DNA of 64,000 nucleotides from Verrucomicrobiota bacterium (GTDB lineage: Bacteria > Verrucomicrobiota > Verrucomicrobiia > Verrucomicrobiales > Verrucomicrobiaceae): NCBI GenBank assembly GCA_025360015.1, contig JANYCZ010000037.1:1-64000 (forward strand), given 5' to 3'. The notes below the pieces were generated by a model. The model was not told the DNA's origin. It saw only the letters and a program-made list of their open reading frames with translations, and did not search any database. The translations under genes were made by a program, and so were the position numbers. Shown piece by piece: positions 1 to 9,100 of the stretch (position 1 is its first letter; each line of letters begins with the position of its first letter).

Positions 1-177
1 CCGGGCGTGTACACCAGCGTGGGACTGGCCTGGCACATGACCGATCAGTTCATGCTGCAAGGATCAGTGCGCTACCAGTTCATGCGCCAGTACAGCCTGA
101 TGTCCAATGGGTCGAACGCGAACCTGAGCTTTGACTCGGCCTTGGTGCTTTCGCTGAGCGCGACGTACAAGTTCTGA
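1..177 (+). CDS. C-terminal end of an outer-membrane beta-barrel protein (5' partial)
   Basis: Frame 1 is open from the window edge to TGA at 175-177. The 58 visible residues alternate polar and hydrophobic amino acids in strand-like stretches (VYTSVGLAWHMT, FMLQGSVRYQFMRQY, ALVLSLSATYKF). The protein ends in Phe after a hydrophobic strand, the classical C-terminal beta-signal read by the BAM complex. It is therefore probably the last strands of an outer-membrane porin or OmpA-like barrel. The family cannot be named because the N-terminal part lies outside the window. Confidence 0.6.
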   Translation, partial: PGVYTSVGLAWHMTDQFMLQGSVRYQFMRQYSLMSNGSNANLSFDSALVLSLSATYKF

Positions 178-360
178 GGATTTTCGGCGCGCTGCGGGCC
201 GGCTTATCGGCGCATGGCAGCGAAGTGGTGCCCCCCGTGCGGCTTTGGAGCCTGCGATCCGAAGCGCGGAGCGAGACGCCGTGGTTCAATGAGCTGCTAT
301 TGTCGCGTCGATGACTGGGGCAGCTTGCGCCAGTCTCCAATACGTGGCGACTACGACAAA

Positions 361-384
361 GGGCAGGTCATTGTGACCTGCCCC
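361..384 (-). terminator. Hairpin, probable terminator of the lipoprotein gene
   Basis: GGGCAGGTCA and TGACCTGCCC form a perfect 10-bp stem around a 3-nt loop. It sits about 50 nt past the stop codon of the leftward gene at 432-884, and the minus strand continues with TTTGTCG, a short U-run. It could also serve rightward transcription from the barrel gene. The rest of 178-431 shows no convincing gene. Confidence 0.6.
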
Positions 385-431
385 GGGGTGTTTGCCTGCT
401 GTGCATCAACTGCACAGGTGCTGAAGCTTGT

Positions 432-884
432 TCAGCGATTTCCCTGCATGAACTGAGTGTTGAGGCTCTGCTGCAGGATGGGGGTGTTGATGTTCGTGTT
501 GGCTCTGAAACCGTTGCCCTGCGGCTGGCTGTATTGCGACCGGCCGTACTGTGGCTGGCTTTGCTGCGGCGGGTTGTACTGGGGCGTGCCGTAATGCTGA
601 TGGCTGCCGCCGTAGTAGTACTGGCCGTTGTGCTGGTACCGGTTGTTGTAGGACTGTCCTTGGTGGGTGAAGTTGCCGGTTTGATAGTTGCCGCCGGAGT
701 AATAGCGGCCGTTGTGCTGGTAGGCGCTGCCATTGTAGTTGCGGGGCAGGGTGGAGTAGGAGTTGAAGCCGCCGCCGTAGCCACTGCCGTAACCGCCGCC
801 GCCACCGAAGCCAGCGTCAACACAGGAAGAGAGGCCGACGCTGAGAGCGAGGGGAAGAAGGAGGAGAAATGAGGTGAGTTTCAT
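432..884 (-). CDS. Gly/Tyr/Gln/Asn-rich putative lipoprotein
   Basis: The 150-aa product starts with a signal peptide ending in a lipobox (LSSC, Cys21), so it is probably lipid-anchored after cleavage by signal peptidase II. The mature part is low complexity: a Gly-rich stretch at about 26-40, then Tyr/Asn/Gln/His-rich repeats of the type YQHNGRYYSGG / YQHNGQYYYGG, then a Pro/Gln-rich tail. No known domain is recognised. Such composition is seen in surface or matrix-associated proteins, but no function can be assigned. It lies 30 nt downstream of the small membrane protein gene and may share its promoter (1119-1137). A terminator-like hairpin follows at 361-384. Confidence 0.7.
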   Translation of the reverse strand: MKLTSFLLLLPLALSVGLSSCVDAGFGGGGGYGSGYGGGFNSYSTLPRNYNGSAYQHNGRYYSGGNYQTGNFTHQGQSYNNRYQHNGQYYYGGSHQHYGTPQYNPPQQSQPQYGRSQYSQPQGNGFRANTNINTPILQQSLNTQFMQGNR

Positions 885-914
885 GAAGGAATGGATGGAG
901 CTGTGTTGTGTGGA

Positions 915-1058
915 TTAAATCCGCCCGGTGACGAGCAGGATGATGAGAATGATGACAACGAGGCTGGCACCGCCGCCCATGTAATGGTTGCCGGAGCTGA
1001 AGCCGTAGCCACCGCCGCCAAGGAGCAGCAGAATGAGGATGATGACGAAGATGTTCAT
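915..1058 (-). CDS. Small hydrophobic membrane protein, DUF3309-like
   Basis: A 47-residue reading frame starts with MNIFVIILILLLLGGGGYG and ends LVVIILIILLVTGRI. It has two short hydrophobic segments joined by a glycine-rich loop. The layout matches DUF3309-type tiny membrane proteins, which often sit among stress genes. Start and stop are read directly from the sequence, and no strong Shine-Dalgarno is visible. The palindromic motif at 1119-1137 lies 62 nt upstream. The function of the family is unknown. Confidence 0.6.
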   Translation of the reverse strand: MNIFVIILILLLLGGGGYGFSSGNHYMGGGASLVVIILIILLVTGRI

Positions 1059-1118
1059 GTGGATGGGGGGGATGACTGTTTGACGGCGGCATGATGGGCG
1101 CGCCCTTGCCGCGAAGCC

Positions 1119-1137
1119 ATGGGGTATTTACCCCAAT
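1119..1137 (-). promoter_or_regulatory. Palindromic box, copy 1
   Basis: The core GGGGTATTTACCCC (1121-1134) is a perfect GGGGT/ACCCC inverted repeat with 4-nt spacing. In gene orientation it reads TTGGGGTAAATACCCCATGG. It lies 62 nt before the start at 1058. This is one of ten copies of a motif found upstream of genes in this window; see the findings. Confidence 0.65.
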
Positions 1138-1179
1138 TGTGCTGCGGCTGGCTGGGGGCACCGCACGCGCACGCCAGCT

Positions 1180-2220
1180 TTAGTCATTGGTGAGGATGAC
1201 TTTCAGGGCCTGCTCGCGCGCGGCATTGCCAAAGGTCTCGTAGGCGCTCATGACTTCGCTGAGCTTGAAGCGGTGGGAGATGAGCTGCGTGGGCAGCAGC
1301 CTGCCGGAGGTGATGGTCTTGAGAAGCAGCTGCGTGGTCACGCCATCGACGAGCCGGGTGGTGATGGTGATGTTTTGCGACCACAGGGTTTCGAGATGCA
1401 GCGGTACGCTCTCACCATGCACCCCGATATTGGCGATGTGTCCGCCGGGCGCGATGATGGACTGGCAGAGGCTGAAGGTGGCCGGGATGCCCACGGCTTC
1501 GATGGCCACGTCCACGCCGCGGCCATGGGTCATCGTCATGATCCTGCTCATGGCCTTGCCATCGCTGCTGTTGATCAGTTTGGTGGCGCCGAAGCGTTTG
1601 GCGACATCAAGACGATGGTCATCGACATCAATCATGATGATGTCCGCCGGAGTGTAGAGTTTCGCGGTCAGCAGTGTGGCGAGGCCGATGGGGCCGGCGC
1701 CGATGATGGCTACGATGTCGCCGGGTTTGACACAGCCGTTGAGCACGCCGCACTCGTAGCCGGTGGGCAGAATATCGCTGAGCATGACCATGGCCTCCGT
1801 GTCCGCATTTTCGGGGATGTGGAGCAGGCTGGTGTCTGCCCAGGGAATGCGCACAAACTCGGCCTGCGTGCCGTCAATGGTGTTGCCCAAAATCCAGCCG
1901 CCCTGCTCGCAATGGGAGCACATGCCACGGCGGCAGTACTCGCACTTCGCGCAGGAGGTGATGCAGGAGATGATGACGCTGTCTCCCTTGCGGAAGCGGG
2001 TGACGCTTGTCCCCACCTCTTCGATGATGCCGATGCCTTCGTGGCCGAGGATGCGGCCTTCCTTGACCGTGGGGACATCTCCTTTGAGAATGTGGAGGTC
2101 GGTGCCGCAGATGGTGGTCTTGGTGATGCGCACGATGGCATCCGCCGCGTCCTGCAGAGCTGGCCGGGGCATGTTCTGCAGGTTTTTCTTCCCTGGCCCC
2201 TGATAAACGAGCGCATTCAT
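1180..2220 (-). CDS. Zinc-dependent alcohol dehydrogenase (MDR family)
   Basis: This 346-aa medium-chain dehydrogenase/reductase probably oxidises or reduces a small alcohol/aldehyde with NAD(P) in the cytoplasm. The catalytic-zinc ligands are visible as ICGTDLH (Cys38) and GHEG (His60, Glu61). The structural-zinc loop has the C-x2-C-x2-C-x7-C pattern (Cys90, 93, 96, 104). The Rossmann motif GAGPIGLA lies at about 174-181. Length is typical for the family. The gene follows the Dps-like gene by 17 nt, so it is likely the second gene of that operon under the box at 2748-2765. The substrate cannot be told from sequence; a secondary-alcohol dehydrogenase is possible. Confidence 0.85.
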   Translation of the reverse strand: MNALVYQGPGKKNLQNMPRPALQDAADAIVRITKTTICGTDLHILKGDVPTVKEGRILGHEGIGIIEEVGTSVTRFRKGDSVIISCITSCAKCEYCRRGMCSHCEQGGWILGNTIDGTQAEFVRIPWADTSLLHIPENADTEAMVMLSDILPTGYECGVLNGCVKPGDIVAIIGAGPIGLATLLTAKLYTPADIIMIDVDDHRLDVAKRFGATKLINSSDGKAMSRIMTMTHGRGVDVAIEAVGIPATFSLCQSIIAPGGHIANIGVHGESVPLHLETLWSQNITITTRLVDGVTTQLLLKTITSGRLLPTQLISHRFKLSEVMSAYETFGNAAREQALKVILTND

Positions 2221-2237
2221 GTGACTGGACGGTTGAT

Positions 2238-2711
2238 TTAGTTTTTCGAGTGCGCGTGAGCGTTCATGAACCAGAGATTCATGTCGGACCCACGTGAGGC
2301 GTGGGTGGGAGTGTCCGCATCTCTGCGCTGCGCGGAATTTGTGGCGGCCTTGAGCATCAGCTCCACGTAGAAGGCAATAGCATCGGCCTGCTCCGCCATA
2401 TGCTTTCTGCCGCTGGCGATGTCCAGCATGCCGAACTTTGCGGCCGTCAAACGAAGGGCACCCTCCGCTCTGTCACCGAGCTGGACAATCCACCCAGCGA
2501 TGAGATCGACGCATTTTCGAGCGTCGGTGTCAATCTTGTCGAACAGCAGATGCAGCGCGTTGAAGCGGTGATCCTTCACCTTCTGGTGCGCCTGTCTGGC
2601 CTGCAGCATCAGGTCAATGGAGTCGGCGAGCCACTCCAGCAGAAGTGCGGTCATTTCGAGGCGCGTTTTTTCCGGCAGCCCGTCGCTGGTGTGCAGGAGC
2701 GTGTTGTTCAT
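2238..2711 (-). CDS. Dps-like ferritin-fold protein
   Basis: The 157-aa protein has a Dps/ferritin-like four-helix core. The stretch LADSIDLMLQARQAHQKV aligns with the first helix of Dps (usual QAHWNV). It is followed by HRFNALHLLFDKIDTDA, carrying the acidic residues of the intersubunit ferroxidase site, and by DLIAGWIVQLGDRAEG. The usual Trp after the conserved His is replaced by Gln, so ferroxidase geometry may differ. Dps proteins store iron and shield DNA during starvation and oxidative stress. The box at 2748-2765 lies 38 nt upstream of the start and the dehydrogenase gene follows, suggesting a stress operon. Confidence 0.75.
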   Translation of the reverse strand: MNNTLLHTSDGLPEKTRLEMTALLLEWLADSIDLMLQARQAHQKVKDHRFNALHLLFDKIDTDARKCVDLIAGWIVQLGDRAEGALRLTAAKFGMLDIASGRKHMAEQADAIAFYVELMLKAATNSAQRRDADTPTHASRGSDMNLWFMNAHAHSKN

Positions 2712-2714
2712 CGT

Positions 2715-2912
2715 TTAAGCAGTAGCCGTGGAATCCGCGTGCCCGCTATGGGGTGAATACCCCAGATGCAAAACCACCTGCTCCTCAAACCATCGCTGCA
2801 CATCCAGGATTGGCTGGGTGAGCAGGCAGGCGTTCATCGCCAGCACCGTCTTTGGCGGCCAGGAGGCAGCGGCTTGCGCGGCGGCATTCGGGGGCTGGCG
2901 AAATAGCTTCAT
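2715..2912 (-). CDS. Small ORF of unknown function
   Basis: A 65-residue frame starts 11 nt after the stop of the eRF1-like gene and ends 3 nt before the Dps-like start. The N-terminal 50 residues look like a plausible short protein (MKLFRQPPNAAAQ..., then ILDVQRWFEEQVVLHLG). The last part is read through the palindromic box at 2748-2765, so the tail is constrained by DNA function. No family is recognised. It may be a real operon member or a chance frame. Confidence 0.35.
   Translation of the reverse strand: MKLFRQPPNAAAQAAASWPPKTVLAMNACLLTQPILDVQRWFEEQVVLHLGYSPHSGHADSTATA
2748..2765 (-). promoter_or_regulatory. Palindromic box, copy 2
   Basis: The core GGGGTGAATACCCC occupies 2750-2763 and reads TGGGGTATTCACCCCATAGC toward the gene. 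It lies 38 nt before the start codon of the Dps-like gene at 2711. The core is identical to the copy at 23302-23319. Confidence 0.7.
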
Positions 2913-2923
2913 GAGTATGAAAG

Positions 2924-3352
2924 TTAATGGAGAGGGATGATCGAGTTCTTTTCTCTGAAATGATCGCGGACATGGGCGGCGATCTGGCTGTCGGTCATTT
3001 TGTCGGAGGTCTCCACGCTTACCACGCAGCTTTTGGGCAGCGCTTGTTCGAGTTCCTTGAAGAGCTGGCCCTTGGCCTCGCCAGGACCGAAAACCAGCAG
3101 CGCCTCGGCATGGCGCACATACGCCACCACCTCTGCGTAGTATTGATGCAGATGCGCCGTGAACTTGCGCTCGCTGACGTCGTCGGCATCGACTTGCTGG
3201 GCTTCAAACGCCGTGGTGGAGCGTTCGCCATGGATGCGGCCCGGCTGGCGGTCCGCGTCTGACAAGATGACGTGTATTTCTTCGCCGGCGCTGGATTCCA
3301 GCACGATGACTGCTCTGCGATGGTCGATCCACAAGCCGATGTTGGTTTTCAT
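2924..3352 (-). CDS. eRF1-domain-like protein (bacterial eRF1/'translational machinery' family)
   Basis: The 142-aa product opens with MKTNIGLWIDHRRAVIV. It contains VAYVRHAEALLVFGPGEAK and a C-terminal DKMTDSQIAAHVRDHF stretch, a pattern of short bacterial paralogues of eRF1 domains (BaeRF-like). These have been proposed to act on ribosomes or peptidyl-tRNA under stress. The peptide-release GGQ motif is not visible, so release activity should not be assumed. It lies 20 nt downstream of the dodecin gene and is probably co-transcribed from the box at 3622-3641. Family assignment is moderately sure; function is inferred. Confidence 0.6.
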   Translation of the reverse strand: MKTNIGLWIDHRRAVIVLESSAGEEIHVILSDADRQPGRIHGERSTTAFEAQQVDADDVSERKFTAHLHQYYAEVVAYVRHAEALLVFGPGEAKGQLFKELEQALPKSCVVSVETSDKMTDSQIAAHVRDHFREKNSIIPLH

Positions 3353-3372
3353 AAAGAGGGGTGTTTCGGGGT

Positions 3373-3585
3373 TCAGGTGTCCTGGATGTGGAAGCCGACT
3401 TTGAGGGTGACCTGCCAGTGCTGCACCTGGCCTTTGTCGATGCTGCCGCGTGTCTCGATGACCTGGAACCAGCTCAGGCCCTTGATGGTCTTGTGGGCAC
3501 GCTTGAGCGCCTTGCTGACGGCATCTTCAATGGTGGTAGTGGAGGTCCCGGTGAGTTCGATGATCTTATAGACAGGGTCTTTCAT
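3373..3585 (-). CDS. Dodecin family flavin-binding protein
   Basis: The 70-aa protein matches dodecin along its whole length: VYKIIELTGTSTTTIEDAV, KALKRAHKTIKGLSWFQVIE, TRGSIDKGQVQHWQVTLKVG. The Trp and Gln of the flavin pocket are present. Dodecins form hollow dodecamers that bind and buffer riboflavin or FMN. I chose the ATG at 3585 rather than the in-frame one at 3609: AGGA lies 8 nt upstream, the family starts there, and the box at 3622-3641 is then 38 nt away, as for several other genes here. It heads an operon with the eRF1-like gene. Confidence 0.9.
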   Translation of the reverse strand: MKDPVYKIIELTGTSTTTIEDAVSKALKRAHKTIKGLSWFQVIETRGSIDKGQVQHWQVTLKVGFHIQDT

Positions 3586-3621
3586 GACTGCGATCCTAGA
3601 CGCTGACACCCACCGTCTGCG

Positions 3622-3641
3622 ATGGGGTGTACACCTACCCT
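3622..3641 (-). promoter_or_regulatory. Palindromic box, copy 3 (imperfect)
   Basis: ATGGGGTGTACACCTACCCT on the plus strand. The half-site near the gene (ACCCCAT on the coding strand) is intact, while the distal half is shifted. It lies 38 nt before the dodecin start. Confidence 0.55.
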
Positions 3642-3947
3642 GGCAGGCGCGGTGCGATCACTGGTGATGTCACGAGGATTGGGCAAACTTGAGCGTGCCG
3701 GTGCAACGGAGGCGGCCCCCCCGTTCGGCAGCGCTGCTCTTCTGATGGGTGGACCCGTAGGCCATGCCCAGCGTACCACGCACGCAGGGCGGCAGCGCCC
3801 GGATGCCATAGAAATGCCCGAGGTCAACGCGCAGGCCGAATGAGGTGGGGGAACTTTCTCCTGTCACCGCGACGAGATTGCACACGCACTGAAGACCGTT
3901 GAGCTGAGTGCAGGTCATGGTGCAGTCAGGATGGGGACGACGGATGT
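3642..3947. other. Non-coding or weakly coding spacer
   Basis: No convincing gene is seen. A 93-codon minus-strand frame (3670-3951) overlaps the stop of the kinase gene by ATGA, but its Cys/Ser/Arg-rich sequence (start MNIRRPHPDCTMTCTQLNG) resembles no family and looks like a chance frame. It is noted only because of the ATGA junction. Confidence 0.4.
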
Positions 3948-6065
3948 TCATGGCGGTGGGGCAGAGCCGCTCTCGGCGAATGCCAGTGTTTCATTGAGCG
4001 TCTCCATGAATTCGTTCACTTTGATGGGCTTGGTGAGGTAGCGGAAGAAGCCGGCTTCGAGGCCTTTTTCGATGTCGCGTGGGATGGCATTGGCGCTGAG
4101 AGCGACGATGGGTATGTGCGCGGTGGTGGGATCCAGGCGAATGATTTTCATGGCCTCGATGCCGCTGATGCCGGGGAGATTGATGTCCATGAGGATGACG
4201 TCTGGCAGATAGCCATGGGCGAGGCTGATGCCGTCAGTGCCGTTCTGGGCGGTGAGCAGGCGCAGGTCTGAGCGGCGTGCGATCAACTGCTCGATGAGCT
4301 TGAGGTTGGCGGGGTTGTCCTCAATGTAGAGCAGCAGGCGGGTGCGCTTGCCGGTGCCATCGGGCATGGCGGCGAGCGAAGTGCTGACGGATTGGATGAA
4401 ATCAATGTGGGGATCCACGGCGGAACCGAGCTCGATCCAGAACACACTGCCGGTGCCCACGGTGCTGTGAGCGCCGATGCTGCCCTCCATGAGCTCCACC
4501 AAGCGCTTGCTGACCACGAGGCCGATGCCGGTGCCTTCCTCTCCTGTGGCTTCTTTGCCCAGACGATTGAAGGCCTGGAAGAGCTGCGCCATGAGTTCTG
4601 CAGAAAGCCCTGCACCGGTGTCCCGGACGCTGATGCGGAGGCGGCTGGGGAGCGTGAGATCACAGTCCACCACAACGGTGCCACCGGCGCGGTTGTATTT
4701 GATCGCGTTGGAAAGCAGATTGATCAGCACCTGCTTGAGGCGCGTGCGGTCGGCCTTGATGAAACACGGCCCTTCAAATTTCGGAAACGACATGCTGATG
4801 CCGCGCTTCTGCGCCTGCGGTTCAATCATGGCCTGGCATTCGATGAGGACCTCGGGGAGCGAGACGGCCTCCAGCGAGAGTGACAAGCGGCCGGACTCGA
4901 CGACGGCGAGATCGAGAATGTCATTGATCAGCTCCAGCAGAAACCAGCCCGCATGGAGGATCTGGTCGATGCTCGCTTTCTGCGAGGCGGTGGGCGGCGG
5001 CGTGTCTGACTCGATGAGCTGGGTGAAGCCGAGAATGGCATTGAGCGGGGAGCGCAGCTCATGGCTCATGCTGGAAAGGAAATCCGATTTCGCGAGATTC
5101 GCCTTCTCCGCCACGGCCTTGGCCTTTTGCAGTTCGACGGTGTTTTCCTGCAACACCTTGTCCCAGCGTTTGCGCTCGGTGACATCACGCGCCGCGGCAA
5201 ACACGCCCTGGAGGATGCCGTCACGATTATGAAAGGTGGTGGCGTTGTAGGAGACGTCTGTTTCGGTGCCGTCCTTGGCACGGGCGGTGAGTTCGTAGTC
5301 GGTGACTTTGCTCTCGCTGAGCACGTGTTTGATGCCGGCCTCGGCGCGCTCGGGATCGGTGAAGTAGTTTTTAAACGCGGCCCCGATGAGTTCTTCACGC
5401 GAGCGGCCGGTGAGCGTTTCCATCTGGTTGTTCACGTCGGTGATGATGCCGGAGGGATCGGTGGTCATCAGCGCATCGATATTGGATTCGATCAACGAGC
5501 GGGTGTAGAACTGCTGATCACGCAGGAGCTGGTCGAGCTTCTCCTGCTTGGCTTCGGCCTGCTTGCGCACGGTGTTGTCCGTTCCTATCAGGAGATAGCC
5601 GATGATGCTGCCATGGTCATGCACATCCCGCAATGCCGTGACGGACACCACGGCGGGAAAACGGCTGCCGTCCTTGCGGATATAGGTCAGTTCATAGATG
5701 TCCTCGATGCCGCGTGATGCCTTGAACACGAGCGCCTCGAAACCCGGGGCGATGGTGGTGCCCAGTTCCAGACTCAAGGCTGCCGCGCGGGCGATGACTT
5801 CCTGCGGGTCCGAGATTTCCGCCGGGGTGATTTTGTTCAGCACATCCGCAGCGGCGTAGCCCAGCATGCGCTCGGCACCGACATTGAAGATTTGAATGAC
5901 GCCCTTTTCGTCCGTGGCGATGCTGGAAAAGTTGGCGCTGTTGAGGATCGCATCCTGCAAGGCCCCCGTTTTAAGGAAGGCGTCATTGTGCAGCCTGTCG
6001 GTGGAAGTTCCTGCGGTCGTCGCAAGGGGATCGTTGGGAGAAATGAGCCGGGAGGGTGTTGTCAT
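3948..6065 (-). CDS. Hybrid sensor histidine kinase (PAS-PAS-HisKA-HATPase-REC)
   Basis: The 705-aa protein is soluble, with no membrane segment. Two PAS domains lie at about 35-165 and 185-300, followed by a short coiled coil. The HisKA domain carries SHELRSPLNAILGF (phospho-His335). The HATPase_c has an N-box (LLSNAIKYN) and G-boxes (DTGAGL, GTGIGL). A C-terminal receiver has Asp627 in VILMDINLPG and Lys in LTKPIK. It should autophosphorylate and pass phosphate to its own receiver and then to an unknown partner. The first PAS is nearly the same as that in the kinase at 11405-13381, a sign of module duplication. It has its own box 73 nt upstream (6137-6154), so it can be transcribed apart from the kinase genes upstream. 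Confidence 0.9.
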   Translation of the reverse strand: MTTPSRLISPNDPLATTAGTSTDRLHNDAFLKTGALQDAILNSANFSSIATDEKGVIQIFNVGAERMLGYAAADVLNKITPAEISDPQEVIARAAALSLELGTTIAPGFEALVFKASRGIEDIYELTYIRKDGSRFPAVVSVTALRDVHDHGSIIGYLLIGTDNTVRKQAEAKQEKLDQLLRDQQFYTRSLIESNIDALMTTDPSGIITDVNNQMETLTGRSREELIGAAFKNYFTDPERAEAGIKHVLSESKVTDYELTARAKDGTETDVSYNATTFHNRDGILQGVFAAARDVTERKRWDKVLQENTVELQKAKAVAEKANLAKSDFLSSMSHELRSPLNAILGFTQLIESDTPPPTASQKASIDQILHAGWFLLELINDILDLAVVESGRLSLSLEAVSLPEVLIECQAMIEPQAQKRGISMSFPKFEGPCFIKADRTRLKQVLINLLSNAIKYNRAGGTVVVDCDLTLPSRLRISVRDTGAGLSAELMAQLFQAFNRLGKEATGEEGTGIGLVVSKRLVELMEGSIGAHSTVGTGSVFWIELGSAVDPHIDFIQSVSTSLAAMPDGTGKRTRLLLYIEDNPANLKLIEQLIARRSDLRLLTAQNGTDGISLAHGYLPDVILMDINLPGISGIEAMKIIRLDPTTAHIPIVALSANAIPRDIEKGLEAGFFRYLTKPIKVNEFMETLNETLAFAESGSAPPP

Positions 6066-6136
6066 TGGGTTTCCGTGAGAACATCCAAATCGGTCGGATG
6101 TTCAATCGAAACTCGTGGCAAAGACTGAAAAATGTT

Positions 6137-6154
6137 ATGGGGTCTTCACCCCAA
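6137..6154 (-). promoter_or_regulatory. Palindromic box, copy 4
   Basis: Core GGGGTCTTCACCCC (6139-6152), perfect GGGGT/ACCCC arms, identical to the core at 15716-15733. It lies 73 nt upstream of the kinase start at 6065 and just after the stop of the preceding gene. Confidence 0.65.
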
Positions 6155-6161
6155 CTTTGCG

Positions 6162-9100
6162 TCAGACGGGTGGCTCCAGCACCTCCCGCAGCTTCTGCGC
6201 CAGCGCAGCCGGGGTGAAGGGCTTTTGCAGCAGCGCCACGCCCTGGTCCAGAACCCCTTGATGGACGATGGCGTTGGCGGTGTAGGCGGAGGTGAACAAG
6301 ATGAGGGTGCGCGGACTGAGAGCGTGCACGCGGTCAGCGAGTTCTTTGCCGCTCATCTGCGGCATGACGACATCGGTGAACAGCAGATCAATGTGCCCGG
6401 GCTGGTGGGCATCCCGCAAGCTCAAGGCTTCGATGCCGTTGGAGGCGGCGAGCACGATGTAGCCCAGGCGCTGCAGCAAGGCTGCGGCCATCTCACGCAG
6501 GGAGGGATCATCTTCGACGAGGAGGATGGTCTCAGTACCCCGTGGCAAAGCGGAGGTGGGGGCGGTGGCGCGCGGAGGAGGACCGGCCGGCATGGCGGTT
6601 ACCTGCGGCAGGTAGATTTTGAAACTCGTGCCCACATCGGGCTCGCTATACACGGTGATGTGTCCGCCGCTTTGTTTGATGATGCCATAGCAGGTGGACA
6701 GGCCCAGTCCGGTGCCTTCGCCCACGCCCTTGGTGGAGAAAAACGGCTCAAACACCCGCGCCTGCACTGCGGCGCTCATGCCCGTGCCGGTGTCGGTGAT
6801 GGCCAACATCACATAGTCACCGGGTTTCAGTTCGGGATAGCAGTTCACACTGGCCTGATCGAGTGTGATATTGGCGGTTTCGAGCGTGAGTTTGCCGCCG
6901 CCGGGCATGGCATCATGGGCGTTGATGACCATGTTCATGATGACTTGTGAAATCTGCCCGGCATCCGCCTTCACCATTCGCAGCCCGGCAGCGGGGACAC
7001 TGCGAATGTCAATGGCATGGCCGACGAGATGCCGCAGGGTGCCTGCCATGCCAGCCAGGACAGCATTCAGATTGAGCATTTCGGGCTGCAGGGTTTGCTT
7101 GCGGCCATACGCGAGGAGCTGCCGTGTCAGGATGGCAGCGCGGCCGGCAGCCTGATTGATTTCGGTCACTTTAGCGGTCAGCGGACTGCCAGCCGGGAGA
7201 TCGACAAGCAGCAGCTCACTCTGGCCGATGATGGCGGTGAGGATGCTGTTGAACTCATGCGCCACGCCCCCCGCCAGTTTGCCAACGGTTTCCATTTGCT
7301 GGGAGTGCACCAGCTGGGATTCGAGCCGTTTGCGTGCGGTGATGTCACGCTGGATGGCCACAAAGTGCGTGATGGCGCTGCTGGCATTGCGGAGTGGTGC
7401 TATCTGCCATTCAAGATCGTATTCAGTGCCGTCTTTACGGTAGTTGACCGTTTCACCGGCAAACGTGTTCCCTTGTTGGAGGTCGTGCCGCAGCCGGTCG
7501 AGCACGGCCCGGTCCGAGCGCGGGCCTTGCAGCATGCGCGGCGTCCGTCCCAGGACTTCCGCTGCGGTGTAGCCGGTCATCTGCGTGAAGGCGGGATTGA
7601 CGAAGATGATTTTGGGCCCTGGCAGCTCGAGATCCGCATCGGTGATCATGATGGACTCCTTGGACTGCTTCACGGCGGAGCTGAGCAGGCGCAGGGACTG
7701 CTCCGTGCGTTTGCGCTCGGTGATGTCCTGAATCTGGGCGATGAAGTAGCGCGGCTGCTGCTGGCTGTCGCGCACGAGCGACACGTTCAGCAAAATCGTG
7801 ATGAGGTGTCCGGCGGCATGGATGTAGCGCTTCTCAGTCTGGTAGGAACGGATGTCATCCGCGACCAACTGGCGCACACCCTTAAGACTGTCAGCGAGAT
7901 CTTCGGGATGGGTGATGTCTTGAAAGCTGCGGGTGAGGAGCTCGGCCTCGGTGTAACCGACCAGCTTGCACAGCGCCCGGTTGACTTTGATCCAGCGGCC
8001 CGTGGGAGAAGCCAGGGCCACGCCGATGGGCGCCTGCTCAAAGGCCCCGGCGAAGCGCTCCTCGCTTTCCCGCAGCGCTTCCTCCGCGCGCTTGCTCTCG
8101 GTGACGTCGTGTACCATGGCGATGAGGCCGGTCACTTTTCCATCCTTGTCGCAGACCGGCATCTTGTCCGTTTTGACCCAGAGTTCCTGACCTTTCGATC
8201 CCTGCAGTTTTTCCACAATGCCCATTTTGGGGGCATTCGAATGGATGACTTCCAGATCGTCCGCGTAATATCCGGCCGCTTCTTTGGGGAAAATTTCTTC
8301 GGCGGTTTTCCCTTCGATCTCCGCGATCGACAGCCCGGTGGCTTCTGCCACGCGTTGATTGACCTTGATGAAGCCATTGCGGGTGTCCTTGAACCAGATC
8401 ATCGCCGGCATCAGGTCAAAGAGGATGCGCAGTTCGGTCTTCTGCTTTTGCATGGCTGCCTCGCTCCCCTTGCGCGCGGTGATGTCCACGCAGGCACCCG
8501 TCATGTAGAGCGGCTTTCCGGCGGCGTCGAAGCTGGTTTTGCCCTTGTCATCCAGCCAGTGCACGCTGCCATCCGGCCAGATCACGCGGAATTCCATGTC
8601 AAAATCCGCCCCCTCCTCTGCGCAGAGTTTGCAACGTGCGATCACGCCGGAGCGATCATCGGGATGCACCGTGGCGATGAAGGTTTCCAGCGAGCGGACG
8701 GTCTGGCCAGGGGGCAGGCCGAAGAGCGCATCCAGCGCTTCATCCCAGCTCAGTTCATTGGAGCGGATGTCCCAGCGGAAAGTGCCGGTGCCGGAAGCCC
8801 AAATGGCGGCACGCAGCTGCTCTTCACGGTCTCGCAGCGTTGCTTCGGCCTGCTTGCGCTGGGTGATGTCATGAAAGGTCCAGATTCTGCCGTAGCAGGT
8901 GCCGTCTTTGCCGGTCACGGGTGAGGAGTAGCGGTCCAGCACCGTGCCGTCCTTGAGCTTAATTTCATCGTGGCTGATTTCCTCCGGATGGGAGTAGAGA
9001 TAGACCACTTTTTCGATGAACTGCGCGGGATGACTGGTCATGTCCATGACCCACTGGACTTGCAGCGTGTCATCGGGATCGTCCACGATGTGCCGTGGGA

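Noticed and set aside
3670-3951. 93-codon minus-strand frame after the hybrid kinase
   Set aside because: Only the ATGA overlap speaks for it; composition is atypical and no family is recognisable, so it is not called as a gene.
7017-8924. Very long open frame on the plus strand opposite the multi-PAS kinase
   Set aside because: It is an antisense shadow in GC-rich DNA: the minus strand encodes five clear PAS domains and a kinase, whereas the plus frame has no recognisable domain. Similar long antisense frames at 9040-10887 and 29040-30491 were dropped for the same reason.
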